Shown here: in pieces, positions 31,184 to 42,081 of the stretch
How the letters are laid out: each line of letters opens with the position of its first letter
Position numbering within the stretch: the first letter of the stretch is position 1
From: CAVUDO01 sp963740255
Lineage (GTDB): Bacteria; Actinomycetota; Actinomycetes; Mycobacteriales; Cryptosporangiaceae
Reading direction: 5' to 3'
Assembly: GCA_963740255.1 (NCBI GenBank)
Contig: CAVUDO010000002.1
Span: 1,054,001 to 1,118,000 of the forward strand
DNA: 64,000 bases
Made by a program: the position numbers and the translations under genes
The notes under the pieces: model-generated
Database searches by the model: none
Seen by the model: the letters and a program-made list of their open reading frames with translations, nothing else
What the model was told of the DNA's origin: nothing

Positions 31184-31918
31184 GTGTACCCGCAGGATCC
31201 CGCCACACCGCCTCCGCAGCCCGGCTCATGGCAGCCGCCGCAGCCACCGCCGTACCCTCCGGGCGGGTACGGGCCCGGATATCCCGCTGGCGTGCCGGCC
31301 GCGCCGCCGAAGCGCGGCGCCTCCAACGGCCTGGTCGTCGGCCTGGTGCTGGGAGTGGTCGTGGTGCTGCTGCTCTGTGGCGGCCTGACCATCGGCGCCT
31401 TCGTCGTCTTCGGCCGCGGCCGGCCCTCCGAGCCGGGCAGCAGCGCGCAGGAGGACTCGCGCTTCGTCGACTACCGCAAGACGGACCCGTCGATCCTCAC
31501 CCGGAACCACCGGTCGGGCACGATCGACTACTCGGTGAGGCCGCCGGTCGGCGGCGATCACAACGAGATCTGGCAGAACTGCGAAGGCGACGTGTACCCC
31601 GGGCAGATCCCCGCCGAACGTGCGGTCCACAGCCTCGAACACGGCGCCGTGTGGATCGCCCACGGTCCCGACGTCGACCCGATCGATGTGGACCGGTTGA
31701 CTCGGTGGGTCCAAGGCAAGGACTACATGTTCATGAGCCTGTACCCGGGCCTGGGACGGGAGATCTCCCTGCAGGCGTGGGGTTACCAGTTCAGGACGAC
31801 GTCCCCCTCCGATACCGGCATCGGGGAATTCATCGAGAGGTACCGGCGCACCGCGAGCCTGGAGCCCGGCGCTACCTGCGGCTCGGGTTCCACCGCTCTC
31901 GGCGCGGCACCGGACTAG
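31184..31918 (+). CDS. DUF3105 membrane protein
   Basis: A 244-residue protein with a GTG start and a good ribosome-binding site (GGAGGG). Residues 1-45 are a Pro/Gly/Tyr-rich cytoplasmic tail, 48-75 one membrane helix (GLVVGLVLGVVVVLLLCGGL), and the remainder the extracytoplasmic DUF3105 domain. The domain shows its hallmark PPVGGDHNEIWQNCEGDVYP and VHSLEHGAVWIAHGP, with histidines that suggest metal binding. The function of the family is unknown. The stop overlaps the convergent treZ stop by 4 bp. Confidence 0.88.
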   Translation: MYPQDPATPPPQPGSWQPPQPPPYPPGGYGPGYPAGVPAAPPKRGASNGLVVGLVLGVVVVLLLCGGLTIGAFVVFGRGRPSEPGSSAQEDSRFVDYRKTDPSILTRNHRSGTIDYSVRPPVGGDHNEIWQNCEGDVYPGQIPAERAVHSLEHGAVWIAHGPDVDPIDVDRLTRWVQGKDYMFMSLYPGLGREISLQAWGYQFRTTSPSDTGIGEFIERYRRTASLEPGATCGSGSTALGAAPD

Positions 31919-33726
31919 CCGGCGGACGGTGGCGGGGGCACTGTAGGACGGCACAGCCGCAGGATCGCGGCGGAACGGGCCGGCAGGTCCACGCCTCCCC
32001 CGACAAGGCACGCCCGGTCGTCGGTGGTCAGCAGGACCGCGTCGGCGGCCGCCAGCGCAACAGTGCCCGCGGCGTCGGCGAGGTTGGCCACCACCGCGTG
32101 ACCATGGCGGCGGACGACGAGCCAGCGGGCGTCCTCGTCGAAACGGACTTGAATCCGATCCAGCCGCGGGTCGGAAAGGTCTGGAACGGCCTTGCGTAGC
32201 GCGAGCAGCCGGCGGTGGAACGCCAGCAGGTCGGCGTGCGGTGTATCGTCCAGCTCCGACCAGTCCAGTTTGGACCGCACGAACGTCGCCGGGTCCTGCG
32301 GGTGAGGCACGTCCACCGCCGCCCAGCCGTGCGCGGCGAACTCCTCCAGCCGGCCCTGCCCGGTGGCCGCCGCCAGCTCCGGCTCGGGGTGGCTGGTGAA
32401 GAACTGCCACGGCGTCCGTGCGCCCCACTCCTCCCCCATGAACAGCATCGGGGTGAACGGGGAGGTGAGCAGCAACACCGCGCCGACCTTGAGCAGGTCG
32501 GGGCCGAGCGTCGTGGTGAGGCGGTCGCCGACCGCACGGTTCCCGATCTGGTCGTGGTTCTGCAGGAACACCACGAAGCGGTGCCCGGGGACGATCGCTC
32601 GGTCCACCGGGCGGCCGTGCACGCGTCCCCGGAAGCTCGACCAGGTGCCGGCGTGCACGTACGCGTCCTCCAGGGCGTCGGCCAGCGTGGCCAGCGTCCC
32701 GAAGTCAGCGTAGTAGCCGTGCCGCTCGCCGGTCAGCGCGGCGTGAAGCGCGTGGTGCACGTCGTCGTCCCAGGCGGCGTGCAGACCGTAGCCGCCGGCC
32801 TCCCGGGCGGTGACCAGCCGGGGGTCGTTCAGGTCGGACTCGGCGACCAGCGACAGCGGCCGGCCCAGGTGGGTGGCCAGGGCCTCGGTCTCCCGCGCCA
32901 TCTCCTCCAGCAGGTGCGTGGCCCCGTCGTCGGCCAGCGCGTGCACGGCGTCCAGCCGCAGGCCGTCGAGGTGGTAGTCGCGCAGCCACATCGCGATGTT
33001 GTCCAGGACGTACCGGCGCACCTGGTCCGAGCCCGGGCCGTCCAGGTTGACCAGGTCGCCCCAGGTGTTGCGGCCCTGCTTGAGGTAGGGGCCGAACCGG
33101 GGCAGGTAGTTGCCGGACGGCCCCAGGTGGTTGTGCACCACGTCCAGCACGACGCCCAGGCCGCGGGCGTGGCAGGCGTCCACGAAGCGCTTCAGGCCGT
33201 CCGGTCCGCCGTACGGCTCGTGCACGGCGTACCAGGCCACGCCGTCGTAGCCCCAGTTGTGGACACCGTTGAAACCGTTCACCGGGAGCACCTCGACCAG
33301 GTCGACGCCAAGGTCGACGAGGTGGCCGAGACGCTCGATCGCCGCGTCGAAGGTGCCCTCCGGGGTGAACGTGCCGATGTGCAGCTCGTAGAGGACGGCA
33401 CCGGGGAGCTGCCGGCCGGTCCAGGCGTGGTCGGTCCAGGCGAAGGCGCCGTCGTCGTAGAGCCGGCTGGCGCCGTGCACGCCGCGCGGAAGCCAGCGTG
33501 CGCGGGGGTCGGGCAGCGGCTCTTCGGAGTCGTCGAGCAGGAACGCGTAATCGGTTCCCGGGCCGGCGTCCGGGACATCCAGCCGCCACCAGCCGTCCTC
33601 GTCGGGGGCGAGGTCGGCCGTGCCGGCCGGATCGGACGGATCGGACGGACGGGCCGGGTCGCCGGCCGCGCCGTGCCGGACCCGCACCCTCGACGCCGCC
33701 GGCGCCCACACCTCGAACCTCGCCAC
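31915..33726 (-). CDS. treZ: Malto-oligosyltrehalose trehalohydrolase
   Basis: A 603-residue GH13 enzyme that releases trehalose from maltooligosyl-trehalose. An N-terminal CBM48-like domain (MARFEVWAPAASRVRVRHG) precedes the barrel, in which the conserved segments VVLDVVHNHLG, DGLRLDAVH, LVAESDLND and FLQNHDQIGNR carry the catalytic Asp, Glu and Asp in the right order. Length is normal. treY and glgX, which supply its substrate, lie 0.9 kb upstream on the same strand but are separated from it by a DMT transporter gene in the opposite direction, so treZ must have its own promoter, probably in 33727-33888. Confidence 0.95.
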   Translation of the reverse strand: MARFEVWAPAASRVRVRHGAAGDPARPSDPSDPAGTADLAPDEDGWWRLDVPDAGPGTDYAFLLDDSEEPLPDPRARWLPRGVHGASRLYDDGAFAWTDHAWTGRQLPGAVLYELHIGTFTPEGTFDAAIERLGHLVDLGVDLVEVLPVNGFNGVHNWGYDGVAWYAVHEPYGGPDGLKRFVDACHARGLGVVLDVVHNHLGPSGNYLPRFGPYLKQGRNTWGDLVNLDGPGSDQVRRYVLDNIAMWLRDYHLDGLRLDAVHALADDGATHLLEEMARETEALATHLGRPLSLVAESDLNDPRLVTAREAGGYGLHAAWDDDVHHALHAALTGERHGYYADFGTLATLADALEDAYVHAGTWSSFRGRVHGRPVDRAIVPGHRFVVFLQNHDQIGNRAVGDRLTTTLGPDLLKVGAVLLLTSPFTPMLFMGEEWGARTPWQFFTSHPEPELAAATGQGRLEEFAAHGWAAVDVPHPQDPATFVRSKLDWSELDDTPHADLLAFHRRLLALRKAVPDLSDPRLDRIQVRFDEDARWLVVRRHGHAVVANLADAAGTVALAAADAVLLTTDDRACLVGGGVDLPARSAAILRLCRPTVPPPPSAG

Positions 33727-33888
33727 GCCGGTCCCTCCGCTCTGGTGCGCGTCCCGACGACGCGTAGGCCCTCACCCGCCGCGGTCGACCCGAATCTTCC
33801 GGGCCCGACACCACTCGTAGTGATTCGCATCACCACCACGTCCGAAACACGCGCGACGGTGTCAGATCCCTGAGGCAGAGTGGCATGA

Positions 33889-34872
33889 GTGACCACCTCT
33901 ACGGACCGATCCGCCTTACGTTCCTGGCTGCCGGGCTACCTCCTGTTGGCCCTGATCTGGGGCTCCAGCTTCCTGTTCATCAAGATCGGCGTCCGCGAGC
34001 TGCACCCGCTCTACGTCACGCTCGGGCGGGTCGCCGCGGGTGCGCTCGTGCTGGTCGCCGTCCTGCTCGTCACCCGGGTGAGGCTGCCGCGCGACCTGCG
34101 CACCTGGGGCCACATGGCGGTGGTCGGGGTGGGTGTCGCGATTCCGTTCACCCTGTTCGGGTACGGCGAGCAGCGGGTCTCCTCGGTGCTGGCCGGCATC
34201 TGGAACGCGACGACGCCGCTGGTCGCGCTGCCGGTCGCGGTGTTGATCTTCCGTACCGAGCGGCTCTCGGCCCGGCGGGTACTCGGCATCCTGCTCGGGT
34301 TCGCCGGCGTGCTGGTGGTGCTCGGCGTCTGGCAGGGTGTCGGCGGAGCGCAGCTCACCGGCCAGCTCATGTGCATGGGCGCGGCGGCCTGCTACGGCGT
34401 GGTGATCCCCTACCAGCGACGCTTCCTCGGCAAGCTGCCGAACGCGGGTGTCGCCGTACCCGCCGGTCAGCTCCTGGTCGCCACCGCCGTACTGCTCGTC
34501 GTCGCGCCGCTGGTCGCGGGCGCGCCGCCGGCTCCCACCGGCTTGTCGACGGATGTGCTCGCCAGCGTGCTGGCGCTCGGTGCACTCGGCACCGGCCTGG
34601 CGTTCTTCCTGCACTTCCGGATCATCCGGGTAGCCGGTGCCAGCACGGGGGCATCGGTGACCTACCTGATCCCGATCGCGGCCACCGTGATCGGTGTGCT
34701 GGCCCTGGGCGAGCACGTCTCCTGGTACCAGCCCGTCGGTGCGGCGGTCGTGCTCCTCGGCGTGGCCGTATCGCAGGGCCTGCTCCGGTTCCCGGCCGCA
34801 TGGTCGCGGCGGAGGACACCTGTGACGGCTCCCGTCCCCGTCCCCGAGGACCCCGCGCCCTGCCGCGCCTGA
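33889..34872 (+). CDS. DMT-superfamily (EamA) transporter
   Basis: A 327-residue membrane protein with ten hydrophobic segments in two EamA repeats. The first begins LLALIWGSSFLFIKIGVRELHPLY, the second near GQLMCMGAAACYGVVIPYQR; the repeat ends GALGTGLAFFLHFRIIRVAG and ATVIGVLALGEHVSWYQPVG are typical of drug/metabolite exporters. The substrate cannot be predicted. The start is the GTG at 33889. It is transcribed between treZ and treY, against both, and its last 211 bp lie antisense to the end of treY. This position is unusual and suggests a later insertion into a tre operon. Confidence 0.9.
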   Translation: MTTSTDRSALRSWLPGYLLLALIWGSSFLFIKIGVRELHPLYVTLGRVAAGALVLVAVLLVTRVRLPRDLRTWGHMAVVGVGVAIPFTLFGYGEQRVSSVLAGIWNATTPLVALPVAVLIFRTERLSARRVLGILLGFAGVLVVLGVWQGVGGAQLTGQLMCMGAAACYGVVIPYQRRFLGKLPNAGVAVPAGQLLVATAVLLVVAPLVAGAPPAPTGLSTDVLASVLALGALGTGLAFFLHFRIIRVAGASTGASVTYLIPIAATVIGVLALGEHVSWYQPVGAAVVLLGVAVSQGLLRFPAAWSRRRTPVTAPVPVPEDPAPCRA

Positions 34873-37328
34873 CCCGCCCCGACCGCCGGGACGAGCGCTC
34901 CTTCCTGAGCGAGCAGTGCGACGGGATAGCGACCGAGGACGGCTTCCAGTAGGGGTGCCCCCTGCCAGATCGCGCCGGTGAGGGTGTCCGTCCAGGTGCC
35001 CTGGGGCAGCGGGAGCACGGTATCGCCCCAGCCGCCGCCGCGCTCCAGGCCGATCGGCAGGCGGGTGGCCACGGCCACCGCGCCGCCGCGGTCGAAGGCG
35101 ACCGCGTGGCCGGCGGCCGACCCGTGCGCCGCCAGCGGGCGGTAGGTGGTGAAGAGCTCGGCGGCGTCCCGGCGCATCCGCAGCGCGCGGGAGGTGACCA
35201 GCAGCTTCGCCGCGCCGCTGACGTCGACGCTGGGCAGCCAGCCGGCGTCCAGGCGCTCCAGGAGTTCCCGGCGGGCAGCGAAGTCGACCGAGCGACGGTT
35301 GTCCGGGTCGACGAGGGAGTTGTCCCAGAGTTCGGTGCCCTGGTAGGTGTCCGGCACCCCGGGCATCGTGAGCTGCACCAGCTTCTGGCCCAGCGAGTTC
35401 GACCAGCCGTATGGCGTGACGTGCGTGGCGAACGCGTCGATGTCGGTGCGCAGCTTGTCGTCGTCGTACGCGGCGTCGACCGCCGCGTGCATCGCGGCTT
35501 CGAACGCCTCGTCCGGGTCGTCCCATCCGGTGGCGGTGCGTGCCTCCCGGGCCGACTTCTCCAGCACGGCGTGCAGGCGCTCGCGCGCGATCGGCCAGCT
35601 GCCGACAACGGTCTGCCAGAGGAGATGCGCCACCGCGCCGTCCGGCACCGGGGCCGCGGCCATCCATCGCCGCAGCACGGCGGCCCACTCGCCGGGCAGC
35701 TCGCTCAGCGCGGCCAGCCGGGCCCGGACGTCCTCGCTCCGCTTGGTGTCATGGGTGGACAGGGTCGTCATCCCGGTCGGATGGTCGGCCTGGCGCCGCG
35801 TGCACGCGGCGTGGAACGTGTCCGGGCACGCGCCGAACTGGGTCGGGTCGCCGCCCACCTCGTTCAGCGCGACGAACCGGGTCCAGCGGTAGAACGCGGT
35901 GTCCTCGACGCCCTTGGCCGTCACGGCCCCGGTGGACTGCTGGAACCGGATCGCCAGCTCGTCGGCGGGGTCGCCCAGCCGGGGCGCCAGCGCGTCCAGC
36001 ACCGGCACAAGGTCCGGGCGTCGCCTGCGGGCCGCCGCCGTGGCCGCGGCCAGGTGCGACGCGCCGAACGGCAGGTAGGACCGGTACACGGGGAACGCGG
36101 CGAGCACCTCGGCCAGCGCGTCCTCCACCGGGCTCAGCACCGCGGCGCGTTCCAGCTCCGCGCCATCGCCGTCGCTGAGGCCATCGCCGTCGCTGAGGCC
36201 ATCGCCGTCGCTGAGGCCATCGCCATCGCTGGGGCCGCCGCCGTCGTCGTCGTCAGACTCGGGCCTACGACCAGGGGCGGAGCCGGCACCGGGGGCGACG
36301 TCGAGGTCGGGAGCCAGGCGGGCCAACCGGCGCAGCTCGGCACGCAGCATCCCGGTCGCGACGTCCCGCTTGGCCTCGTGAGCCAGCGCGCCGAAGTCGC
36401 ACGACGCGCCGGTCAGCGCGGTGAACGCCGCTTCGGCTGCCGGGTCGACGAACAGCGCACCCACCTCAGCGAGCGCGTCGTACCCGGTGAGCCCGGCCAC
36501 CGGCCACGCGGGCATCGCCTCGCCCGGCTCGGTGATCTTCTCCACCACCAGCCAGGCGTCCGGCGCCGCTGCCCGCAGCCGGGCCAGGTAGCCGGACGGG
36601 TCGCGCAGGCCGTCGGGATGATCGACCCGGATGCCGTCCAGCTCGCCGGCGGCATACCAGCGCAGGACCTCACGGTGGGTGGCCTCGAAGACCGCCGGAT
36701 CCTCCACCCGCAGGGCCGCCAGCTCCGTCACGGCGAAGAACCGCCGATAGTTCAGGTCGACGTTCCCGCGCCGCCAGGACACCAGTTCGTAGTGCTGGCG
36801 GTCGTGCACCTCGCGGGGGGCGCCGGCCTCGGTGCCGGGAGCCAGCGGGAACCTGTGGTCGAAGTACCGCAGCTCACCGCCGGCCAGCCGCAGGTGGTCG
36901 AGCGCGTCGGCGTCGTCGGCAAGCACCGGCAGCACCAGCCGCCCCCGCGACCAGTCGATGTCGAACCAGGCGGCGTACGGGGACGCCCGGCCCCGGCGCA
37001 GCACGTCCCACCAGGCCGGGTTGGCGGCCGGCACCGCGACCCCGGCATGGTTGGGCACGATGTCGGCGACCAGGCCCAGTCCGTGCTGCCGCAACGCGGC
37101 GACCAGAGCCTGCCGGGCGGGCTCGCCACCGAGTTCGGTGTTCACCCGGGAGTGGTCGGCCACGTCGTAGCCGTGCGCGGAACCGGGCGTCGCCTGCAGC
37201 AGCGGCGCGGTGTAGAGGTGCGAGACGCCGAGCGCCTTCAGGTAGCCGGCCAGCCCGGCCGTCGCGGAGAGGTCGAACTGCGGATTGACCTGCACCCGGT
37301 AGGTGGCCCGCGGCGTCGGGCGGGTCAC
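34662..37328 (-). CDS. treY: Malto-oligosyltrehalose synthase
   Basis: An 888-residue GH13 enzyme that converts the reducing-end bond of maltodextrins to a trehalose linkage. Conserved segments: LVADIVPNHAGV near residue 89, a DGIRVDHPDGLRDP loop with the nucleophile, VVEKITEPGE with the acid/base and STHDTKRSEDVRAR. A low-complexity insertion near residues 366-390 contains three SDGDGL repeats encoded by an 18-bp tandem repeat. The family C-terminus is reached at YPVALLAQEG; a further 75 or so residues (Arg/Thr/Ser-rich) are encoded antisense to the end of the DMT transporter gene. The native stop appears to have been lost. It starts 1 bp after the glgX stop. Confidence 0.93.
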   Translation of the reverse strand: MTRPTPRATYRVQVNPQFDLSATAGLAGYLKALGVSHLYTAPLLQATPGSAHGYDVADHSRVNTELGGEPARQALVAALRQHGLGLVADIVPNHAGVAVPAANPAWWDVLRRGRASPYAAWFDIDWSRGRLVLPVLADDADALDHLRLAGGELRYFDHRFPLAPGTEAGAPREVHDRQHYELVSWRRGNVDLNYRRFFAVTELAALRVEDPAVFEATHREVLRWYAAGELDGIRVDHPDGLRDPSGYLARLRAAAPDAWLVVEKITEPGEAMPAWPVAGLTGYDALAEVGALFVDPAAEAAFTALTGASCDFGALAHEAKRDVATGMLRAELRRLARLAPDLDVAPGAGSAPGRRPESDDDDGGGPSDGDGLSDGDGLSDGDGLSDGDGAELERAAVLSPVEDALAEVLAAFPVYRSYLPFGASHLAAATAAARRRRPDLVPVLDALAPRLGDPADELAIRFQQSTGAVTAKGVEDTAFYRWTRFVALNEVGGDPTQFGACPDTFHAACTRRQADHPTGMTTLSTHDTKRSEDVRARLAALSELPGEWAAVLRRWMAAAPVPDGAVAHLLWQTVVGSWPIARERLHAVLEKSAREARTATGWDDPDEAFEAAMHAAVDAAYDDDKLRTDIDAFATHVTPYGWSNSLGQKLVQLTMPGVPDTYQGTELWDNSLVDPDNRRSVDFAARRELLERLDAGWLPSVDVSGAAKLLVTSRALRMRRDAAELFTTYRPLAAHGSAAGHAVAFDRGGAVAVATRLPIGLERGGGWGDTVLPLPQGTWTDTLTGAIWQGAPLLEAVLGRYPVALLAQEGALVPAVGAGQARQGAGSSGTGTGAVTGVLRRDHAAGNRSRPCDTATPRSTTAAPTGWYQETCSPRASTPITVAAIGIR
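36162..36233. repeat. Four tandem 18-bp repeats inside treY
   Basis: The unit GCCATCGCCGTCGCTGAG is repeated three times exactly (36162-36215), and a fourth copy (36216-36233) has two changes. Being a multiple of three it encodes the peptide unit (L)SDGDG in TreY. Copy number could vary by slippage without breaking the frame. Confidence 0.9.
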
Positions 37329-37329
37329 C

Positions 37330-39450
<2,121 letters not shown>

Positions 39451-39532
39451 GCCTACTCCTTGATCGGTTCCGACCGCGACCGTACCGCGATACGAGACAC
39501 GCGCTGCGCGCCGAAGAAAGTCACGAAAAGTA

Positions 39533-39560
39533 TTGGAAAGATTGCTGTTAGTAGTAATAA
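39533..39560 (+). promoter_or_regulatory. Candidate promoter in an AT-rich patch
   Basis: TTGGAA (39533-39538) and TAATAA (39555-39560) are spaced by 16 nt inside an AT-rich stretch (about 39515-39580) that stands out strongly from the GC-rich surroundings. It points toward the small hydrophobic open frame at 39632. The same patch probably also holds the leftward glgX promoter. No promoter can be proven by eye. Confidence 0.4.
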
Positions 39561-39631
39561 TTCGGCCAGAAATACTGAATTCGGTCAGCCGGCACCGCTC
39601 GGCGACGACCGACAGAGAAGGGTGAAGACCG

Positions 39632-39706
39632 ATGGACGCTGTAGTCGCGCTGCTTGCGCAGGCCGTTGCCGCTGTCGTGGCACTGGTGGACAGTCTTCTC
39701 GGCTGA
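39632..39706 (+). CDS. Candidate 24-residue hydrophobic peptide
   Basis: An ATG-initiated frame of 24 codons plus TGA, with a GAAGG-like ribosome-binding site about 12 nt upstream and a candidate promoter 70 bp upstream. The peptide begins MDAVVALLAQAVAAVV and ends SLLG. It is almost entirely Val, Ala and Leu with two aspartates, so it should form one amphipathic or transmembrane helix. This composition recalls small membrane-active or membrane-associated peptides, including type I toxins, but no family is recognised. The rest of the 39451-39819 gap holds no other gene. It could be a chance frame; the combination with an AT-rich promoter patch makes it worth listing. Confidence 0.4.
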   Translation: MDAVVALLAQAVAAVVALVDSLLG

Positions 39707-39819
39707 TTCCGAGTGACCCGGCGGTCCAGGGCGCCACCTTGGACCGCCGGGGGCCGCGGCGCGGTTGCCGGCACGGGGTTCCGGCACCGGAACCTCCGTC
39801 CGGTGCGGAGCAGGAACGC

Positions 39820-40482
39820 TCAGCGGACGAAGAACCAGCTGAACGGCTCCCACGGCAGGTTCCGCAGCACGGCGAAGAGCCCGGTGGCCACCAGGAACCC
39901 GCCCCAGACCACCGGCGGGATCCGTCTGGTCGGCAGGGAGAGGCCGAACGCCCGCTTCATCCCCCACGCGAGATACGCCCAGGCCAGCACCGGTGCGGCG
40001 AGGAACGCCATCAGGTGGTGTCGGCCGGCCTGCACCAGGTCGCCGTGCAGCAGGTACCAGACCATCCGGGTGCCGCCGCAGCCCGGACAGTCCAGGCCGG
40101 TGACCGCCTTGAACGCGCACGGGCCGAGCGGGTCGCGCTGGTTGTCGCTCGGATCGTTCATCAACACGTAGGTGAAGGCCAGGCCCATGCAGCCGAGGAG
40201 CGCCAGCGGGGCGAGCCAGGCCGGACGGGTCCACAGCGCGATGAAGAACCGTTCCACCCGACCTGGCGGCGGAGGCGGCGGGCGGTGCCACACCCCGTCC
40301 CACATCGGCGGAATCTGTCCGGGCCCGGCGAGGCCGTCTGAGCCGGCCGGCACGGTCACCGCCGCCGCGACATTCGGCGCCTCGACGGACGGCGCACCGC
40401 CTGCCCCGGCCGTCGGGATCGGTGCGGCCACCGATGCGGGGACCGGCGCAGCCTCACCGGTAGCGGGGTCGTGCTCGGGCAT
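39820..40482 (-). CDS. DUF2752 membrane protein
   Basis: A 220-residue protein. The first 70 residues are a Pro/Ala/Gly-rich tail; three membrane helices follow at about 91-107, 156-175 and 191-205. The DUF2752 hallmark CAFKAVTGLDCPGCGGTRM, with its Cys-x2-Cys pair and Gly-Gly-Thr-Arg, lies between helices 1 and 2. The family is widespread in actinobacteria and has no known role. It lies upstream of glgX in the same direction but 0.4 kb away. Confidence 0.88.
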   Translation of the reverse strand: MPEHDPATGEAAPVPASVAAPIPTAGAGGAPSVEAPNVAAAVTVPAGSDGLAGPGQIPPMWDGVWHRPPPPPPGRVERFFIALWTRPAWLAPLALLGCMGLAFTYVLMNDPSDNQRDPLGPCAFKAVTGLDCPGCGGTRMVWYLLHGDLVQAGRHHLMAFLAAPVLAWAYLAWGMKRAFGLSLPTRRIPPVVWGGFLVATGLFAVLRNLPWEPFSWFFVR

Positions 40483-40626
40483 GCGGCCTCACCTGGTGTC
40501 CGGCCGCCGGTGAACGGGGTTCTCCGGCGTGAGTCGTCTTCGGTCACGATACCGTCCAGGCGCCTCCCCGGCCGGCGCGGTGCCCGCGGGCCCGTACGGG
40601 CTGCCGCCGGGGTCAGCGCCTAAGCG

Positions 40627-41847
40627 TCATCCGGCCACCGGCTGGCTGCTTGCGCGCAGCGCCGCGGCCAACGGGACAGCCAGGTCGCCGCCGACCGGCG
40701 CCGCCACACCGTCCAGCTCCAGCCAGGCCGCCATCGCCGCGAGTTCGGATGCCAGCGCCTCGGCCACCTCGCCCGCGTCCGTGCCCGCCTCGGCGTACGC
40801 GCCGGGAACCCGCAGCACCCCGGCCTGCCGGTCAGCCTTCAGGTCCACCCGCGCCACCAGCTGGTCGCCGAGCAGGAACGGGAGCACGTAGTAGCCGTGG
40901 ACCCGCTTGGGAGCGGGCGTGTAGATCTCCAGCCGGTACCGGAACCCGAAGAGCCGCTCGGTGCGGCTCCGCTCCCACACCAGCGAGTCGAACGGCGAGA
41001 GCAGCGCCTGGGCCCGGACCCAGCGCGGCAGCCTGGCGGCCTCGTCGAGGTAGGCCTGCTGCCGCCAGCCCGCGACGGTGACCGGAATCAGTGCCCCTTG
41101 CTCCACCAGCGCCGCGACCGCCGGCCGCGCCTCGGCGGGGCTGAGCCGGAAGTAGTCGCGCAGCTCGGGCTCGGTGGCGACCCCGAGCGCGCGGGCGGCG
41201 ACACGGACCAGTTCGCGCCGGGCGTCGTCGGGATCCGGGTCGGGTAGGGCCAGCAGTTCCGGTGGGAACACCCGTTCAGGCAGGTCGTAGAGCCGCTCGA
41301 AGTTCCGCCGGCCCGCCGCGGTGACCTCGCCGGACCAGAACAGGAACTCCAACGCGCGCTTGGCGTCCGGCCAGTCCCACCACGGACCGTTGCGGCGGGG
41401 CAGGTCGGACCCGAGCTGCCCGGCGGTGACCGGCCCCTGGTCGGCTACCTGCTGGCGCACCCTCGCGACCAGGTCGGGCTGCTCGACGGCGATCCGCCGC
41501 ATGCCGCCCCACGCCGAACGGGCCGCGTCGGCCATCCGCCACCGCAGCAGCGGCTGGGTGGCCAGCGGCAGCAGCGACGCTTCGTGCGCCCAGTACTCGA
41601 ACAGCTCCCGCGGGCGCCCCCACGCGGCCCGTTCGAGCAGTGTCCGCGGGTAGGGACCCAGCCGGCTGAACAACGGCAGGTAGTGCGAACGCACCAGCAC
41701 GTTCACCGAGTCGATCTGGAACAGCCCGACCCGGCCGAGCACCCGACGCAGGGCGCGGACGTCGGGCGTCCCGCCCGGCCGCCGGTCGGCGAACCCCTGG
41801 GCTGCCAACGCGATCCGCCGCGCCTGGGACGCCGACAACGCCGTCAC
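40627..41847 (-). CDS. YcaQ-family winged-helix DNA glycosylase-like protein
   Basis: A 406-residue protein of the crosslink-repair glycosylase family (YcaQ/AlkX, formerly DUF1006). The start LSASQARRIALAAQGFADRRP and the segments RVLGRVGLFQIDSVNVLVRSHYLPLFSRL and LFEYWAHEASLLP are hallmarks. The latter resembles the QxD/Q-type catalytic loop region. It continues with ALLSPFDSLVWERSRTERLFGF and RVHGYYVLPFLLGD. E. coli YcaQ removes nitrogen-mustard and interstrand-crosslink adducts. The GTG at 41847 fits the family start; a GTG at 41859 is also possible. Confidence 0.88.
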   Translation of the reverse strand: MTALSASQARRIALAAQGFADRRPGGTPDVRALRRVLGRVGLFQIDSVNVLVRSHYLPLFSRLGPYPRTLLERAAWGRPRELFEYWAHEASLLPLATQPLLRWRMADAARSAWGGMRRIAVEQPDLVARVRQQVADQGPVTAGQLGSDLPRRNGPWWDWPDAKRALEFLFWSGEVTAAGRRNFERLYDLPERVFPPELLALPDPDPDDARRELVRVAARALGVATEPELRDYFRLSPAEARPAVAALVEQGALIPVTVAGWRQQAYLDEAARLPRWVRAQALLSPFDSLVWERSRTERLFGFRYRLEIYTPAPKRVHGYYVLPFLLGDQLVARVDLKADRQAGVLRVPGAYAEAGTDAGEVAEALASELAAMAAWLELDGVAAPVGGDLAVPLAAALRASSQPVAG

Positions 41848-42081
41848 CGGCCATCGCACCGTCGACCTGCCTGCCACGCTCTCTCCCGCCCTCCCACCAG
41901 CCGTCTCGCCCAACGGCTCGTCGGGTGACGCTAGCGCGGGATTACCAGGTCCGGACCGCCGGCAGCGCGGCCGGTCGACGCGCAGGCAGAGGAACCGCGG
42001 GCGCACGAGAGTCGGCCACGAGGCGCTCTCGCCGGCTTGACGAGGCCGCGATCCACGGCGTTACCGCCACCCGCGACGTTC

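Noticed and set aside
28501..31918. A possible secretion or toxin-delivery cluster suggested by several small exported proteins
   Set aside because: The genes face different directions, share no motif and include no secretion components; a common system cannot be supported.
36162..36233. Possible CRISPR-like repeats
   Set aside because: The 18-bp units are contiguous without spacers and are in frame inside treY.
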